A stretch of DNA of 64,000 bases from positions 5,014,501-5,078,500 of the forward strand of contig JAJTWR010000266.1 in the NCBI GenBank assembly GCA_021613335.1, read 5' to 3'. The first letter of the stretch is position 1; each line of letters begins with the position of its first letter. Below the pieces are notes generated by a model. That model made no database searches and was not told where the DNA came from. It was given only the letters and a program-made list of their open reading frames with translations. This document shows positions 22,211 through 35,184 of the stretch, in pieces. Source of the DNA: Whitmania pigra. Taxonomy: Eukaryota; Annelida; Clitellata; Hirudinida; Haemopidae. The translations under genes and the position numbers were made by a program.

Positions 22211-25200
22211 TCATTTCTTTGTCTCCAAATCCTCCAGGTTGACCTTCTGCTTCTCTGAAACAGCAACCTGTGGTTTCACTAGGTCCACATTTGTAGAAGC
22301 TGCTGCTGCTCCATCACTTTTCATATCCCTCCACGATGGAGATGCCTTGGCTGCTGCCAAATTTCCAGTTGAGCCTCTCTTGAAATCAGCAAAATCCACT
22401 TTCTTATCTCTATTTCCTGCACCTTGCCTCTTCTGTGCATTTCTGTCGAACCTGAACGAAGATTCCCTCAGCTCTGACAACTGGCAAGCATGTGGCTGAG
22501 GCTTCACGGAACTCTTCACCTTTGCACTTTGGGGCCTGCGGAGTTGTCCACCGGGTTTGTTGCGGTACATCTCCGACCTCACGGAACGCTCCGAATCCAA
22601 GCGCATCCTGTTGCGAGGATTCACAACATGGGTGTAGAAGTGAGGCTGAGTTTGACTACTGTGGTGGAAAGCTGGCCCTGATCCCAATGGAGGCTGCAAT
22701 TGTAATATATATATACACAAATTTTCAAAGCACATCCATTAATCAAATATATATATTTACAACTACCTCAACTCTGAAGTCTTCTAATCGCTGGTACTTC
22801 GAGAGCCACGTCTTCAGTTTGGGATTTATTTCAACGTTCCTACGAGAATATTTCAGGTAGGCCCAAAACTTTTCAAGGCCATACAGCTGTCCTGTAAATA
22901 AATGTCACAATCTTATAAATTTCAGTTTTAGCATAGTCTCAATAATAGGTAAATAATTAATTCATTAAAATTATATCTTCTCAAATTCAAATTCTCCCAA
23001 ACCATTCTCATAATCCCTGATTGTTTCCTCCTGGAAATCAGCAAATATGGCAGGACTGAATTTCTTTTCCAGTCCATAACTATAAAATCTGAAGAGACAT
23101 TCTAGTCCATACCTGTAAAAATAAATCATGTTTATAATGCATGCATAACATATTAATATAGGGATTATATTACAAAATCATTTAACCAAATATTCTAATA
23201 ATGAGATAGCATTGAATTATTAAATCTTGCCTGAATCCAGAAGCAGCATCTTCTATTGAGAGTTGTTTGAACTCCTCATACATCTTCCTGTTGAAGTGAT
23301 GCCTTAGGAAAAATGACCAAAACCTGAAGAGCGTGTTCATCTCAGCCGACTGTCCAACGCCAACCCTCCTGCGATCTGATAGGTTAACAAATTATTAATT
23401 ACAAATTATTATGATAAATTTCAAAATTAAATTTTACCACCCTTAAATATATTACAATACTTTGAAATGCATTAAAATGATAATCTCAGTGGTGGTTCTA
23501 AAAATTCTGAAACAAAAAAACTGTCACTACCTTTAAGGCAGTTGGCCTTATACAGATAATACTTCTGCCACACAAAGTTGTTTTCCCTCAGCAACTCGTG
23601 AGATGGATGCTCAAATTGAGCTACTCCGAACGAATCACTCTCTGAATTACTGGAGAAAAAGCATAATATGCTGATATTGATTGTATAGTCATATCAAAAT
23701 ACCTAACGCCATTTTAATTTATTTAAAACTTTATTAAATAAAACAAAAGAAATAGTAAATATAACACTTTAAATATTATAAGTTGACTAGTTTTACTTCA
23801 ATTGATGTTATGACAAATGGCAAACAGTGGTAAATTGAAATATAACCAGTGAGTTCTTTGAGTTTCTTGGTAATCCATCACCCATCCAACATGACCCTCC
23901 ACAGGTGGATTCTCACTGTGTCTTGTCTTTTTCTTTCTAGGAGTCTAAAATGTTACTTGTGAATTTAGCCTAAACAATTTGAATAGAATTTTACAATAAA
24001 ACAAACCATACAAAAACACATATCAAAATTCAAAATCATTAATCCACCTGCAGATCAGCTTTAACACCCTCCTTAACGACAGGGAAGAACCTAGGTGCCG
24101 AATCATCCGTCCTTCCTGGAGTCTTTGGTGTCTTGGTGACATCAATGTGGTGGATTTCCTGTGGCAAAGATCTTGCCTGTGCATCCTCTTGTTGTTGTTG
24201 TGCTGAAACTGATCTCTGAATAGGAACCGGTGTTGCTGGGGTGGCTGTTATGGAACATGCAATAAGAAAACAAACTAAGAAATAAATTCATTTAAGGTGT
24301 TCAATTGCACAACCAACTTACCAGGAGCTTTCGGAGGTGGAGGTGGAACTTTTTGCGGAGTGGATAAGTTGCCAGAGTTGTCCTTAGAACCTGCCAAGAT
24401 ATCAAAGTCCTCCTTTTTAAGAACTTGCAGTGTTTTATGTTGCTGGAACAAGCTGGCCTGAAATAGATAATTGGCAGACAAAAGTTATAAAGCTGTGGCA
24501 TGATATAGCGTGAAATAAAATAACTAATAATGAATAAATAATAAATCACCTTGAAGTTGTTGAAAAGTATTTCTTGCTCGTAGTTCCAGAGTCCTTCATT
24601 GATAATTCTGGCATTTTCAACTGACATCTTGGATTTGGAAATGAATGCACCAGTTCTATCTCCACCTGGATGCTTACGATGGACGGGTGGAGTCTGTGCC
24701 ACAATTATGATGTTTTGGATGACTGCATCATCCACCTCATCAAGGTTCTCATCATCAGACCTTACAAAAGAAGTTTCATTTAAAAATTTACATAAAATAG
24801 GAAAATTTAAATACGTACGATTCTAGGCTGTAATTAATTTTCTTTCTCGAAAAGATCGGATCACCGTCAATTTCCTCGTCAAATTTGAAGTCAAGTTCAA
24901 CTGGCTCCTCCTGCTTGGCTGGTTTTGTCTGTTAATAAAAGGCAATTTCAGGTTAATTTATGTAGACAAATAAAATAATCAAGAATAAATAAATACCTTC
25001 TCAGTGCTTTTAGGGCATTTGTTTTTCTCAACTGATCTTCTTTTCACCTCTTGCCAAACTCCTTCAGTTTTGGGGGCACTCGAAGACAGCACAGGTAAGA
25101 CGTAATGAAACTCGTCTGCCCCTTTTCCCTCCGACGACTGCACCGTGCCGCTGGCACAAACAGCCTCGTCGGTCTCCTTGGCATTCACTACTTCACCTTC

Positions 25201-27915
25201 TTTTTGTTCTTTCATTTCCTGCTCCTTCTCTGATGTCATTCCTGATCCTTCAACCTGTCTTCCCTCTTTCAACTCTTCTACATCAATCTTCATGTCACTA
25301 ATTTTTTCAACAACTTCATCAACTTCAGCAGCACCTTCAATGATGGAATCTGCTAAAAATAAAAATAAATATAATAAATAGTAATACATGGAAACAGATG
25401 AAAAAGATGAAAACACATACAGGATACTTTCTTTCCTGGAACAAATTCAGGAACATCAGCCTTCAAGCTGGAAAATGAACTTGGGGCATTTCCAACAACT
25501 GGCCATCTCTCTGGTCTATCAATTGGTCTCAAATGCAATCCATCTTCTGATATTTCCACTATGGTACTCTCAGTTACAGCCTGTTTGAAAGCAATGATTA
25601 GCAAATCTTCAAAAGCAAAAGCTATCTAATTGATATTCTGAAACCAGTTTTTATTTTCATAGGAATAGCCATAGAAATGCAAGCCATTCTCCACATCTGA
25701 AACTTAGCATTGTTACATCAGACAACATACCTCCCTTATGGCCTCAACTTCAGATGTGTAATTCTGAAGTCTTGGAAAGGTTGCAATGAGTGAAGCAGCA
25801 ATCCAGCCATCCTTATCCATGTTCCTTCTGAGGAAAAAGTCCTTCTGAAGGTTCTCCTCACTAAAGTAATACTCTCTGAAACATTTTTAATATTTAAATA
25901 TATAATAAATATGGATGCTTGATTTTCCAAATCATGTATTTTGCAACATTTATTCCTCATGAAAACCTTGTTATTAATAAATATTTCACCTATTCACAGT
26001 TATCAAGTTAATGAGTAATAACGAAATAAGTGTAACAAAAGCTATTGAAGATACCAACATCTGGTGTCTGATGATAGCATATGGATGGTTGAAGTACACA
26101 GTTCCATAGAATGGCATATTTTCATCATAGTTTTGACCTGTCAAAGGATCTCAAATAATCACACCATCCCCTCAATGCGCTCATCGTAATACCTACCCTT
26201 GCCTCTTCTTGATCTGAAGTTTCCCCTCCTCTTATAAGATTTGCTTGGTGACCTTCCCCCTGAAGTGCAAAGTTCAATTAACACAATCACAACTTCACGT
26301 CTGTAATTAGACATTAGTCCATTAATAACTTTATATCAGTGCTCAATATACCTGCAGCACCATCACAATCCTTGTTTTCATCTTCGGTGTTGCTTCTCTG
26401 GGACTGCCTCCTGACACCATTTCTGGCTCCTGCCCTGACAAATCGTCTCTTGCTGACTCCACCTCTTGACACTCTCGAGGGACCCTGTCCATCCCCTCTC
26501 CTCGCTTCGGTGTCATTGGCTTCATTACCAGACCTCGAACCTCCTTGCCAAGGAACCTTCTTCCTGCCCTGACTTCCAGAGTAATTTTTCACCTCTATGT
26601 TTATTGGAACCCATTTTGGCTTGGACCCTAATAATGAATGCATATATATTCTGCAATTAATTTTTTTAGAACAGCTAGTTTCAATTGTTCAAATGCTGTT
26701 TAGGGCAATACGTAAAGTATTAAAAGTGACGACTCCAAGTTGCAGAAACAACTGCCAAGACAAATGCACATTACAAAGTACTCAAATCACAAACAATGAT
26801 TATATTGAAGCCTAATTGAATACCAAATTATTTACTGTGATTATTACCAAAGTAATTTGCATCTTTATCCTTGCTTCACTCTATCTTTATAGTTATTAAT
26901 ATTCTCATTCATGCATGCAGCCTCCTTTACCGCTATTTTGTTTACTGTGTCGCATGATGCAATAAGCCATTTGATACTACATGCAAAATTAGCATTTATT
27001 AGCTTGCCTTATCCTAACTATGGTCAAATATTTATGGCTGTTTAGAGGTGCATGCTTTGATCTGCACACAACCATTGCAATTAATGCTAGAATATCCATT
27101 ATTATGTTGTTGCATTGTTATGTAAAACGTTATGGCTACCTTTCTTTTTGGGCAACTTATGAGATGACGTGCAATCAGAAGTCTCCCTGTTCTCCTTGGC
27201 TGAGTCATCACCACCCGAATCGGAGGATGCCTGTGCAACATTTGGAGCAGTTTCTGATGGTGCAGCAGGATTAGAAGACTCTGCTCTTTTGGACTCACTT
27301 CCAGCCTATTAAATTATATTTTAATGTACAAGTTATGAATATTTAATCATTACTTGAGAGATCAACTTACATCGGTCGATCTATTCAAAACTGGCCATGC
27401 ACTGGAATCATCAAGCTAGAAATAACAAGTTTAAATATATTTGCACATCACTAAATGTAAATAAGTTAAATAATAATAATAAAGAGTGTCTGACCTTTGG
27501 ATCACTGCGTAATGTACCAGCTGATCTTGGCACATTGCCTGAGTCTGAGTCAAGTTAAATGTTGGCGATTAATTCCAAATGTAATATCAAATTCTAAAAG
27601 GCACATGTAGGCACATGCATGTGGAATCATGTTAAATGTCAAATCTTTCAAAACAAAATCAAAGATCTTACCTGTGTTTCCTTTTCTACTCCATGCGTTT
27701 TTTTCAGGAATTGGAGCTTCTACATAATTGAGGTTGTCGAATATCTTCGATGCGGATGGACCTTTACCACTTGAAGTAACAGATGGCGATGACTCTACCG
27801 CATGTCCCTTTTGATCTGCATCAATTGTTTTAGCAGAACAATCCGATTCGACGACAATTTTTTCAGCGCGAACGTCCTTTCTTTCTGATGCAATCACGGC
27901 AACGTTACCTTCCAT
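22211..27915 (-). CDS. LARP1: La-related protein 1
   Basis: Twenty coding exons join in phase, 5' to 3': 27915-27672, 27538-27495, 27415-27371, 27305-27140, 26627-26352, 26259-26197, 26137-26059, 25875-25731, 25580-25421, 25352-24997, 24928-24819, 24760-24550, 24457-24322, 24244-24048, 23944-23847, 23649-23531, 23375-23231, 23112-23003, 22891-22767, 22693-22211 (1103 aa; human isoforms about 1019-1096). The La motif starts near residue 307 ([17 protein letters not shown], with [14 protein letters not shown]) and continues into ERWPVVG. A middle block has [15 protein letters not shown]. The C-terminal DM15 repeats span about 789-943 ([51 protein letters not shown]). LARP1 binds the cap and 5'TOP motif through DM15 and represses ribosomal-protein mRNAs under mTORC1 control. 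Exon 17 uses a GC donor (CAG|GCAAGA), the only choice that keeps phase. It is head to head with SCNM1, 525 bp between ATGs. Confidence 0.95.
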
Positions 27916-28439
27916 CGCTCAATGTGCTGCGGAGTGGAATTAGGTAGCACGATTTTCAGAGGACCTTTCCCAGTCCAGGTCCAAAAAACAAGTAGTAATC
28001 CTTCAAACCCTACTTCGAAAGAACGAATCGCAAATCAAAAATGTAAATAATTAATTTTTCCTACAATAACAACAGCAAGCCTACAGAGGAAGGGAACACA
28101 TGCTAGAATGGACAACAACCCTCGAAGCCATAGTGTCATAATTGAATAATATTAAACGTTATTTGTATAATGTTCTTAAAATTTTAATTCATGTTTTTTT
28201 TAATTTAAAATTTAAAGACAAACATTTTTATGAATAAACATATCATTAAACTTTTATTAAATATCGACTGTTATCGCTAACATAATTTATCACTAATTCT
28301 AAAAATCATTTATCAATGTGATAATAAATTTTTAAACAAAATTAGTGTTCACCGCGAATATAATAATGCATTGACTATCCTATACCACCAAACACTATAT
28401 ATATACTATTATACATCTACCCAAGTACGCTTGATTCAA
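27916..28439. promoter_or_regulatory. Shared promoter region between LARP1 (-) and SCNM1 (+)
   Basis: The start codons of two divergent genes are 525 bases apart, so both promoters must lie here or the region works bidirectionally. There is no obvious TATA box with fixed spacing. Placement is inferred from gene layout only. Confidence 0.5.
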
Positions 28440-29793
28440 ATGTCATTTAAAAGAGACGGAGACGATTCGGCATGGCTTAACTTGTTGAAGGTTGTTTGAT
28501 TAGCCTGACATTCACGAATATTAGTCGTTTAATCTATAAAAACGTTTACAGAAAAGGCGCATCGACGAACTTTTTGCTGCTGATATTCCTGAAGATGAGG
28601 CCTTGCTGACAAGCAACGGGAGGTTCAGCTTTTGGATGATTTAATAATATTAATGAATTTTAATGCTATTTTGTAGAGTGTTGTATACAGATCATCCATT
28701 ATAGATATATAATATATAAATAAATATGGCCTTTAACATTGACTACATTTTCCTACATGGCTCAAGTACATAAGATTTGTCAATATTTTATCACAGATTC
28801 GCTTGTCTAATTTGCCCCAACAAACCAGTTTTTGATACTGTTGAAGTCCTTGCAGTGCATAGGAAAGGAAAGAAACATCTAAAAGGTTTTCAGATATCTT
28901 GGACTCATTAAAAATTAAATGTTTTATTTTTGCTTTTCAAAAAAGCTCAGCTGGGTTCTAAAGAAAAACGGTCACTTCATTACAGGCATAACAGCAAGGT
29001 ATTTATCGATGTTTATTGATTTTGATATTTATTATTAAATTTATTACTAACGGCAGGCAAAGCAAACGTTCCTTCATAAAATAAACTATGATCAACGTTC
29101 CTCAAGGAGATCAAATCAAAAAGCATCAGTCTCAAATGAAGATCTTGTAAAAACACAAGAACTGTTCATGATAAATAAAAGCCTGGAAGAGCATACACTA
29201 AATTTGAAACCGTATGAATCAAAATGCAAAATCAGTTCTAAATATCTTCTTCCAAAATTAAACGTTGACTTGCAACATTACATTAAAAACCCACCTTCCA
29301 CCGAGATATTTCAAAAGAAACCTGAACTAATGAATTCAGAAACCAATGTGACACCTGAAAACTTGGTCAGCTCTTCTGACCAAACAAAGTCAAAGCCTTT
29401 TGCTCAAAGGTGGACAGATGAGCAGAAGGGATTATTTTTGAAAAGTTTAGAGTGAGTTATTCTTTCCAATTGTCAATTCTGAGACAAAATCAAAGTTAAC
29501 TTAAAGATTTTGGTAATTTGAATATTTGTTGCATAATTTGTGAACTTGAATTACAAGTTATTGTCAAAAGCATCAACACTTAATGTTTTATTTCGCAAAT
29601 GGATTACCTCTTTCAACAGAAAACACTAGATGCAAGCTGCTCACATAAATTTGATTAGATCCCTGGCTCTTAAATGGCTAATGAGTTATTTTGATTATAT
29701 TTTAGAAATGGTTGGAAAAGAACTTCTTCAGGAAAGTGGGTCCGAGATGAAAATGCTGAGTTTGATTCAGATGAAGAACCTCCTTGTTTCTAG
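28440..29793 (+). CDS. SCNM1: Sodium channel modifier 1 homologue (minor spliceosome factor)
   Basis: Six exons join in phase: 28440-28490, 28552-28622, 28797-28885, 28946-28998, 29057-29451, 29706-29793 (248 aa; human 230). The N-terminus MSFKRDGDDSAWLNLLKKRR and IPEDEALL match human SCNM1 almost residue for residue. A U1C-like C2H2 finger follows: CLICPNKPVFDT...HRKGKKH. The middle is poorly conserved. The last exon gives NGWKRTSSGKWVRDENAEF followed by DSDEEPP, the family's C-terminal signature. SCNM1 is a nuclear zinc-finger protein of the U12-dependent (minor) spliceosome; in mice it modifies Scn8a splicing. Several donors are weak (GTTGTT, GTTTTC), but phase and homology fix them. Its stop codon is only 73 bases from the stop of the convergent coiled-coil gene, so the 3' UTRs probably overlap. 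Confidence 0.93.
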
Positions 29794-29865
29794 TCTAAAC
29801 TTTATTGAAAATGTTGATGTTTAAATACATTTGTAAATCTCAAATATGGAAAAGTTGCCTATCGA

Positions 29866-30946
29866 TCATTTGTCAATATTATGTTTTTGTGCTACATCCA
29901 ACATTTTTACTGCTTTGTCTTTTGTTTCAAAGTATTCTCTGGCCAGCAATGTACCTTCGTTGAGTTTGTTTCTCAGGGATCCTTTGAGCTCTTTAATCTG
30001 TTTAATAGTTGAAAAAGCTTCAGAATTTAAATGTAATAGTGAATAAAATTCAAAGTCTCTGGTCAAGTTGCAAGAGCCTATCAGAATAATGTTTTGCAGA
30101 GTCTAAGTGGCTGAGGTTGTTACCAGGGTAATGCAGTGTGTGGCTGCAATATCTATTTGAGAATGAAGCGAGAAATTGTAGCAGATTAATCACATTTAAA
30201 TCTTTTTGGGAAGCGCTTCATGATGCCTTGCTGAGCACATGTCAAAATCTCAAAATGGGTTGGATGTTCCCCAGATATTTTTTAGTTATTGCGGTGTCGT
30301 GAGTGAAGCTACTTACATTATTATTATTATTATTATTACTGAATATATCAACCTGAAATTTTAGAGTTTGAAGTTCTTTGGATTTCTCCAGAATCTGCTT
30401 TTGCAAATTCAACTTTTCTTTCATTAAGAAATCAGCAAGTCTCTGTGAAGAGTTTACTCTCGATTTGTGCAGACGAGAGGCATAAACCTCTGGCTCCGAA
30501 TAAGAATTCTTTCCTTGTGGACATATAATGCGATTCGAAAGACCTCCGGTCGGAAGTAAAGGCCCAATCATTGGAGGAGAAAACAAAGCAGGTTCATTTT
30601 TTACATCTGATGTAGATGCGATCTGTAAAGGTGCTGGAAATGATGACAATGTTTGGTTCGTACGATCAGCGAAAGGCGAGAGCGTGGGATAAACGACTCC
30701 AAAGGAAGTTTCAACATCCTGCCCTGATACAGGACTTCTAGGACTATGAGTAACATAATCACTGGTTTCTTGTGGAATCAGTACATTTGCTGAGTGTAGG
30801 AAATACGAGCCCATTGTTACGCTTTGTTCGTTAACGGCGTCATTGTCATCGTCGTCGATTACAATAGTATCAAACTCTCGCTCAAGAACGTCCAGCACGT
30901 CTCTCATACAAGCAGCAACTTCTGCCTGCACGTTATCTGCACTCAT
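29866..30946 (-). CDS. Unrecognised acidic/coiled-coil protein
   Basis: Two exons join at phase 0: 30946-30353 and 30102-29866 (276 aa). The start ATG opens MSADNVQAEVAACMRDVLDV. An acidic patch (IDDDDNDA) follows, then a Ser/Pro-rich middle with no obvious fold. From about residue 165 a long heptad-like helix appears, with ADFLMKEKLNLQKQILEKSK. It continues across the splice into a conserved-looking C-terminal segment (ILIGSCNLTRDFEFY, then KQIKELKGSLRNKL and ending KHNIDK). I do not recognise the family. The joined frame is open throughout, the donor is CAG|GTTGAT and the acceptor is CACTTAG, which support a real gene. A small ATT run sits just inside the intron. The layout is convergent with SCNM1 and divergent from calumenin. 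A structural or scaffold role is possible but unproven. Confidence 0.68.
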
Positions 30947-32458
30947 ATTTCACGGAATATTTGTTATTTATGCAAAAATGTTTTTAGGTGATATTAATTA
31001 CAAAACTTGTAGCTTCTGACGTTCCCAAACAATGATAGTCACAAAATATCGTTAATTTTATGTTTGAAATAACTTATCATAAAACTGTTCAAAAAACTTT
31101 AAAAATTGTAACGAGAATTTTTCAACACATTATTTTCAGCAAGCATTGCCACATCCGACTAAAGTAGACATAAAAATGGTCATCTCATGTTTTGTGAGGG
31201 TTTTCACACTTCCCCCCTCTCTGGAATTTTGGCTAGAAGCAAAAAAGCTCGTCCTTCAAGTTGTGCGAGGTTTTGCTCCCCCTTGGAAAATGCTCTGGTC
31301 ATATCAGTTTTGCGGAGGGCGTAATTTTCGCAAGAAAATATGAAATTTTATTAGCCATTTTCTGATCATTTTTAGTCAGTCTCATAAATCAAGGTTCCAA
31401 TAGGAAACAATGGAATGTAGAAAAAATGATCTATCCAGTTCGTATTTGAATGAAAAGTTGGAGTCGAAGGCAACTCTCACCAATTTTTGGCCCCTTCATC
31501 AAACGTTATGTTGTATTAGATGGAAATTCATTGAAGGTTTGCAGAAATAAACAGTAGGAAAGTTTATAACTGTATATAAACTATAAATGATTTTCACACT
31601 TTTTATTTAAAAGCTCGGGCCAAATGTGTTACTTGTCCATAAAATACCCAGAAACCTTATTCTAAATAGCCTCATCTCAGCCTGACTGGGGCAATAGCGT
31701 TGCCCAATGTGGGCCACATATGGTCTCGACATATGGCTATTCCGCATTTTATGTTGGCCCTCCGGAAAATGCCAGACAGGGCCCATAGTTGTCTTTCTCA
31801 CTGGCAGTGAGTTTCGCCAAACATGTGTCACTTTACGGTTTACGGCGAGTTGGATTAGAAGTAAAAAAAAGAAAGAAAGAGATCTTCAGATATCTTTGAC
31901 TCTCAGAGAGAAAGGTTAAAACTATACCAAAAAGCTAAAAAGGTATTTGTGAACGACCCCTCATTAATTTAACCACAAGCTCCAATTCTTGATTAGTCTT
32001 AGTTGTGATAACTTACGAACATATCAAACAGGCTTTTTAATACCAAATATGTCGATATAAAATTCTAACTGTTCCAAGAAATTAATGATATTCATGGAAT
32101 TCTAGAGAGGTCATGATTTTTAAAATGGTCCACTTCTCAGTACATCTCATTTAGGATGTATCTTACATTTTGCTCACATCTTTCTACGTTAAATGGACAA
32201 ATTAATATAAATGTAGTATGTGGACGTTCATAAAATACACGTGGCTTAACATCTGATTGGATGCTGATGTAGCGTCACTTCATGTTGCGTGTATGTTTGT
32301 GGAGCCTTACACGTAATCGTAATTTTGTTAATTTGTTGGCTTTCTTGTTGCATCGGGTGGGAGTTATGATTACCTAATTACAATATATTTGACCGACTTA
32401 AATCCTAATTTGGCGCAGTAATGCAATGCTTTTTTTTAAAGTAATAAAAATTTTCAGG
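30947..32458. other. Intergenic region between divergent genes
   Basis: No gene recognised. It contains a C-run-rich stretch (about 31190-31290) and a GGCC/TGGCC-rich stretch (about 31680-31800), both of which look like decayed interspersed repeats. Promoters of the coiled-coil gene (-) and calumenin (+) should lie at its two ends. Confidence 0.5.
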
Positions 32459-34618
32459 ATGGCATTGTGGCATTGCAGTTTCACGTTATTGGTGGCATTA
32501 ATGTGCCTTAACTTTTCGAGTTCGGCCACACTTGATTCGAAAACAAGAGGTCCAGAAAAAGTTGTCGCATTATTATTATTATAACTTTCATTAAAAGTCT
32601 TCTTGTGCATTTATATTTTTTAAATGAGCAGAGTCACTATTCGGAGGATGACCATGGAGAAAAACAACATAATGCAGAATACGACCATGAAGTATTTCTA
32701 GGCAAAGATGAAGCGAAAACGTTTGACGAGTTGACACCAGAAGAAAGCAAAGAGAGGCTAAAGTATTTGCTTATATTTTAAATAGCTAGCATTATGTCAA
32801 ATTTTTGATCTGCTTCAGATCAATTGTAAAGAAAATTGATAAGGATCAAGATGGCAGGGTTGATGAAGAGGAGCTGATTGAATGGATAAGATATGTGCAG
32901 AATAGGTACGTGTGGTCTGATGTTGAGAGGCAGTGGAAAGACTTCCTGGGACCAAAAGAAGATCAAGACCATCTTAGTTGGTCTGATTTTAAGAAGAGAA
33001 TGTATGGAGATGATTTTGATGGTGAGTAATCCAAATTTTGTAACTTGTAAGTCAGTGCATTTCAGGCACAATAAAATTATAGCTATCAGGTGATTACCTG
33101 ACCATATAACTAGCTCTGTTTGGGTGTAGGGGTAGCCACAGGTTAGTTTGATGCTCCATTAGAAAATATTAACAAAAGGGATAGTCTTATCAGGTGATAC
33201 AGGTTGACTTGGTGATACAGAACAATTGGGCTTTGAAATTGAACCAAATAATCTTGTTACTCAAGGGATATTAATACCACATGTATTGATATGTATTAAT
33301 ACAACATGCAACCACTATATAATAATTTTTTATTTAAAACCTGCACAATACATCTTAAAATGCATCTTTCACTTGTTTCATTCATGACAGAGGATAATGC
33401 CCCTTCGGCCGAAGAAGCAGGTTACAACTACAAGGAAATGGTGCGAAAGGACAAGAGGAGATGGGAGAGGGCTGATGTCGATGGAAATGGAGTTCTTTCA
33501 AAAGAAGAGTTCAGGTCTTACCTTCATCCAGAGGATGTGCCTCACATGGCAAACATCACTGCAATTGTAAGTTAGTCTTTTATCAATTGTTGCCCTGAAC
33601 CTTTTCAATATTAGCCAAGGTGGATGTATTTGAATTTGAGACCATGTCAAATATTTTAAACACTGAATTTCAGAAAATATTTAAATATCGGTTAGATTGC
33701 TAAATGGATCCTTGTTGCATGCAAAGTCAGTTGTTAGCTCTCCTATTGTTGCAAAGTAATGCTTTCAACCTTCTGCTGTAATGCATTAAAATGTGAAAAT
33801 ATTGCAAGATTTTTATGGTTTCTGTATAACTCGTAATTGTTTACAATGTGAACTTCTAAGCCTCTACCTAGACAATAAATTTTGAACCGAGTAAATTTAA
33901 TGTCCTAATTTCATGATTACTTATTGACTTGCTATAACTGAATTGTTAAAAAAAAAACAAAATTTAGGAAACACTTGAGGAAATTGACAAGGACAAGGAT
34001 GGGAAGATCACCCTTGAAGAATATCTGAGTGAGACTTTTTATTAACATTTGATTTTGTTTCTTAATTTTGTGCACCATTGTCTTCGAGAACTATTGAAGT
34101 GGTTTTAAAATAAAGTGTTTACCTTGAATAAATCATTAATAAGTTATTTATTCATTTCCAGCCGATATTTGGCCGAACCCGGACAAGAGCGAGGAGGAAC
34201 CGCAGTGGGTGAAGAACGAACGCGAGCAGTTCCACAAATACAGGGACAGAAACAACGACGGATATATGGACGTCGACGAAGTGCAAGATTGGGTTCTGCC
34301 TTCAGATTATGATCAGTCCGTCTCCGAAGCCAAGCATCTCATTCATGAGAGTGATGAAGACAAGGTTGGATTTCAGTAGAAATTTAAGACTTTATATTTA
34401 TTATATTGATTCGCAAATATTAAGGTGTGCACATAAACGATATAATTTCTGACTTCCATCATGTTCCAAATAATTCTTCTATTCTGAATCAGTGATTTCT
34501 TCTTAAATTGCAGGATGGCTTTTTGACAGAGCAGGAGATTCTTGATAAATATGACATTTTTGTCGGAAGTCAGGCCACGGATTTTGGAGAAGTGCTGAAC
34601 CGACACGACGAGTTTTGA
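32459..34618 (+). CDS. CALU: Calumenin (CREC-family EF-hand protein of the secretory pathway)
   Basis: Seven exons join in phase: 32459-32560, 32632-32762, 32819-33021, 33391-33566, 33968-34028, 34162-34364, 34514-34618 (326 aa; human CALU 315). Exon 1 encodes a signal peptide (residues 1 to about 22). Exon 2 has the family hallmark DHEVFLG...[18 protein letters not shown] loops: [12 protein letters not shown] (about 85-96), [12 protein letters not shown] (about 171-182), [12 protein letters not shown] (211-222), [12 protein letters not shown] (about 253-264) and [12 protein letters not shown] (about 289-300). The second loop ([13 protein letters not shown]) has lost the usual Asp/Asn ligands and probably does not bind calcium. 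The C-terminus HDEF is the ER-retention signal of calumenins, preceded by [10 protein letters not shown]. The protein binds Ca2+ with low affinity in the ER/Golgi lumen and modulates folding and secretion. An AATAAA lies at 34914. Confidence 0.96.
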
Positions 34619-34913
34619 ACTCGGCCGAAATTTTGGCACCTCTTTCTGTTTGTGTTTGAATGTTAGCAGTGTAATTCTTTGTTGTCTTCAACCTGTTTTT
34701 TTTTTTATCAGCTTTTGACTCACAATATTGTTCAACTTTAAGATTTAAATCAACGTTCTACCATCAGTATTAACGCGCTTGTATGGTTATGTGTTTGTGT
34801 TCTGCTTTATCAATAAGTTTAAGTTCATTTTAATTTATTACTTAACAATCTGTTCATCAAAAGCCCCTACATTTTATTTGTGAGTACATCACACTCAAAT
34901 CACATTCTTCCTC

Positions 34914-34919
34914 AATAAA
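34914..34919 (+). promoter_or_regulatory. Polyadenylation signal AATAAA of calumenin
   Basis: The signal lies 296 bases after the stop codon and 266 bases before the next predicted start codon. Confidence 0.6.
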
Positions 34920-35184
34920 AGTCTGAACGTTAAATAAGCGGGGAATTTTGGTCCTGAATGAGACATTTTACATCATTAAAGGCAGCTTCACAACTCGCTA
35001 GCTAGACTATTGAGTCTAAAGTATAGTACTGCTTATAGTTTCTTCATGCTTCACTGAACCTGGCAAGGGTTACGCGGAAGTAGTCGGTGAGCGTGATCAT
35101 ACTATCTGGGATTCGGCTTTCTATAACCTATAACTTAAGTCAGTTTTTAAGTTTGTTTTAAAATTAGTTTTGATCGTCGAAGCT

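Noticed and set aside
22173..22860. Plus-strand frames of 108 and 122 codons
   Set aside because: They are antisense to the last two LARP1 exons, whose minus-strand frame matches the family.
25421..25580. U12-type donor (GTATCCT) at the end of LARP1 exon 9
   Set aside because: Using it breaks the frame. The phase-correct donor is the GTATGT six bases further, and there is no TCCTTAAC branch motif before the acceptor.
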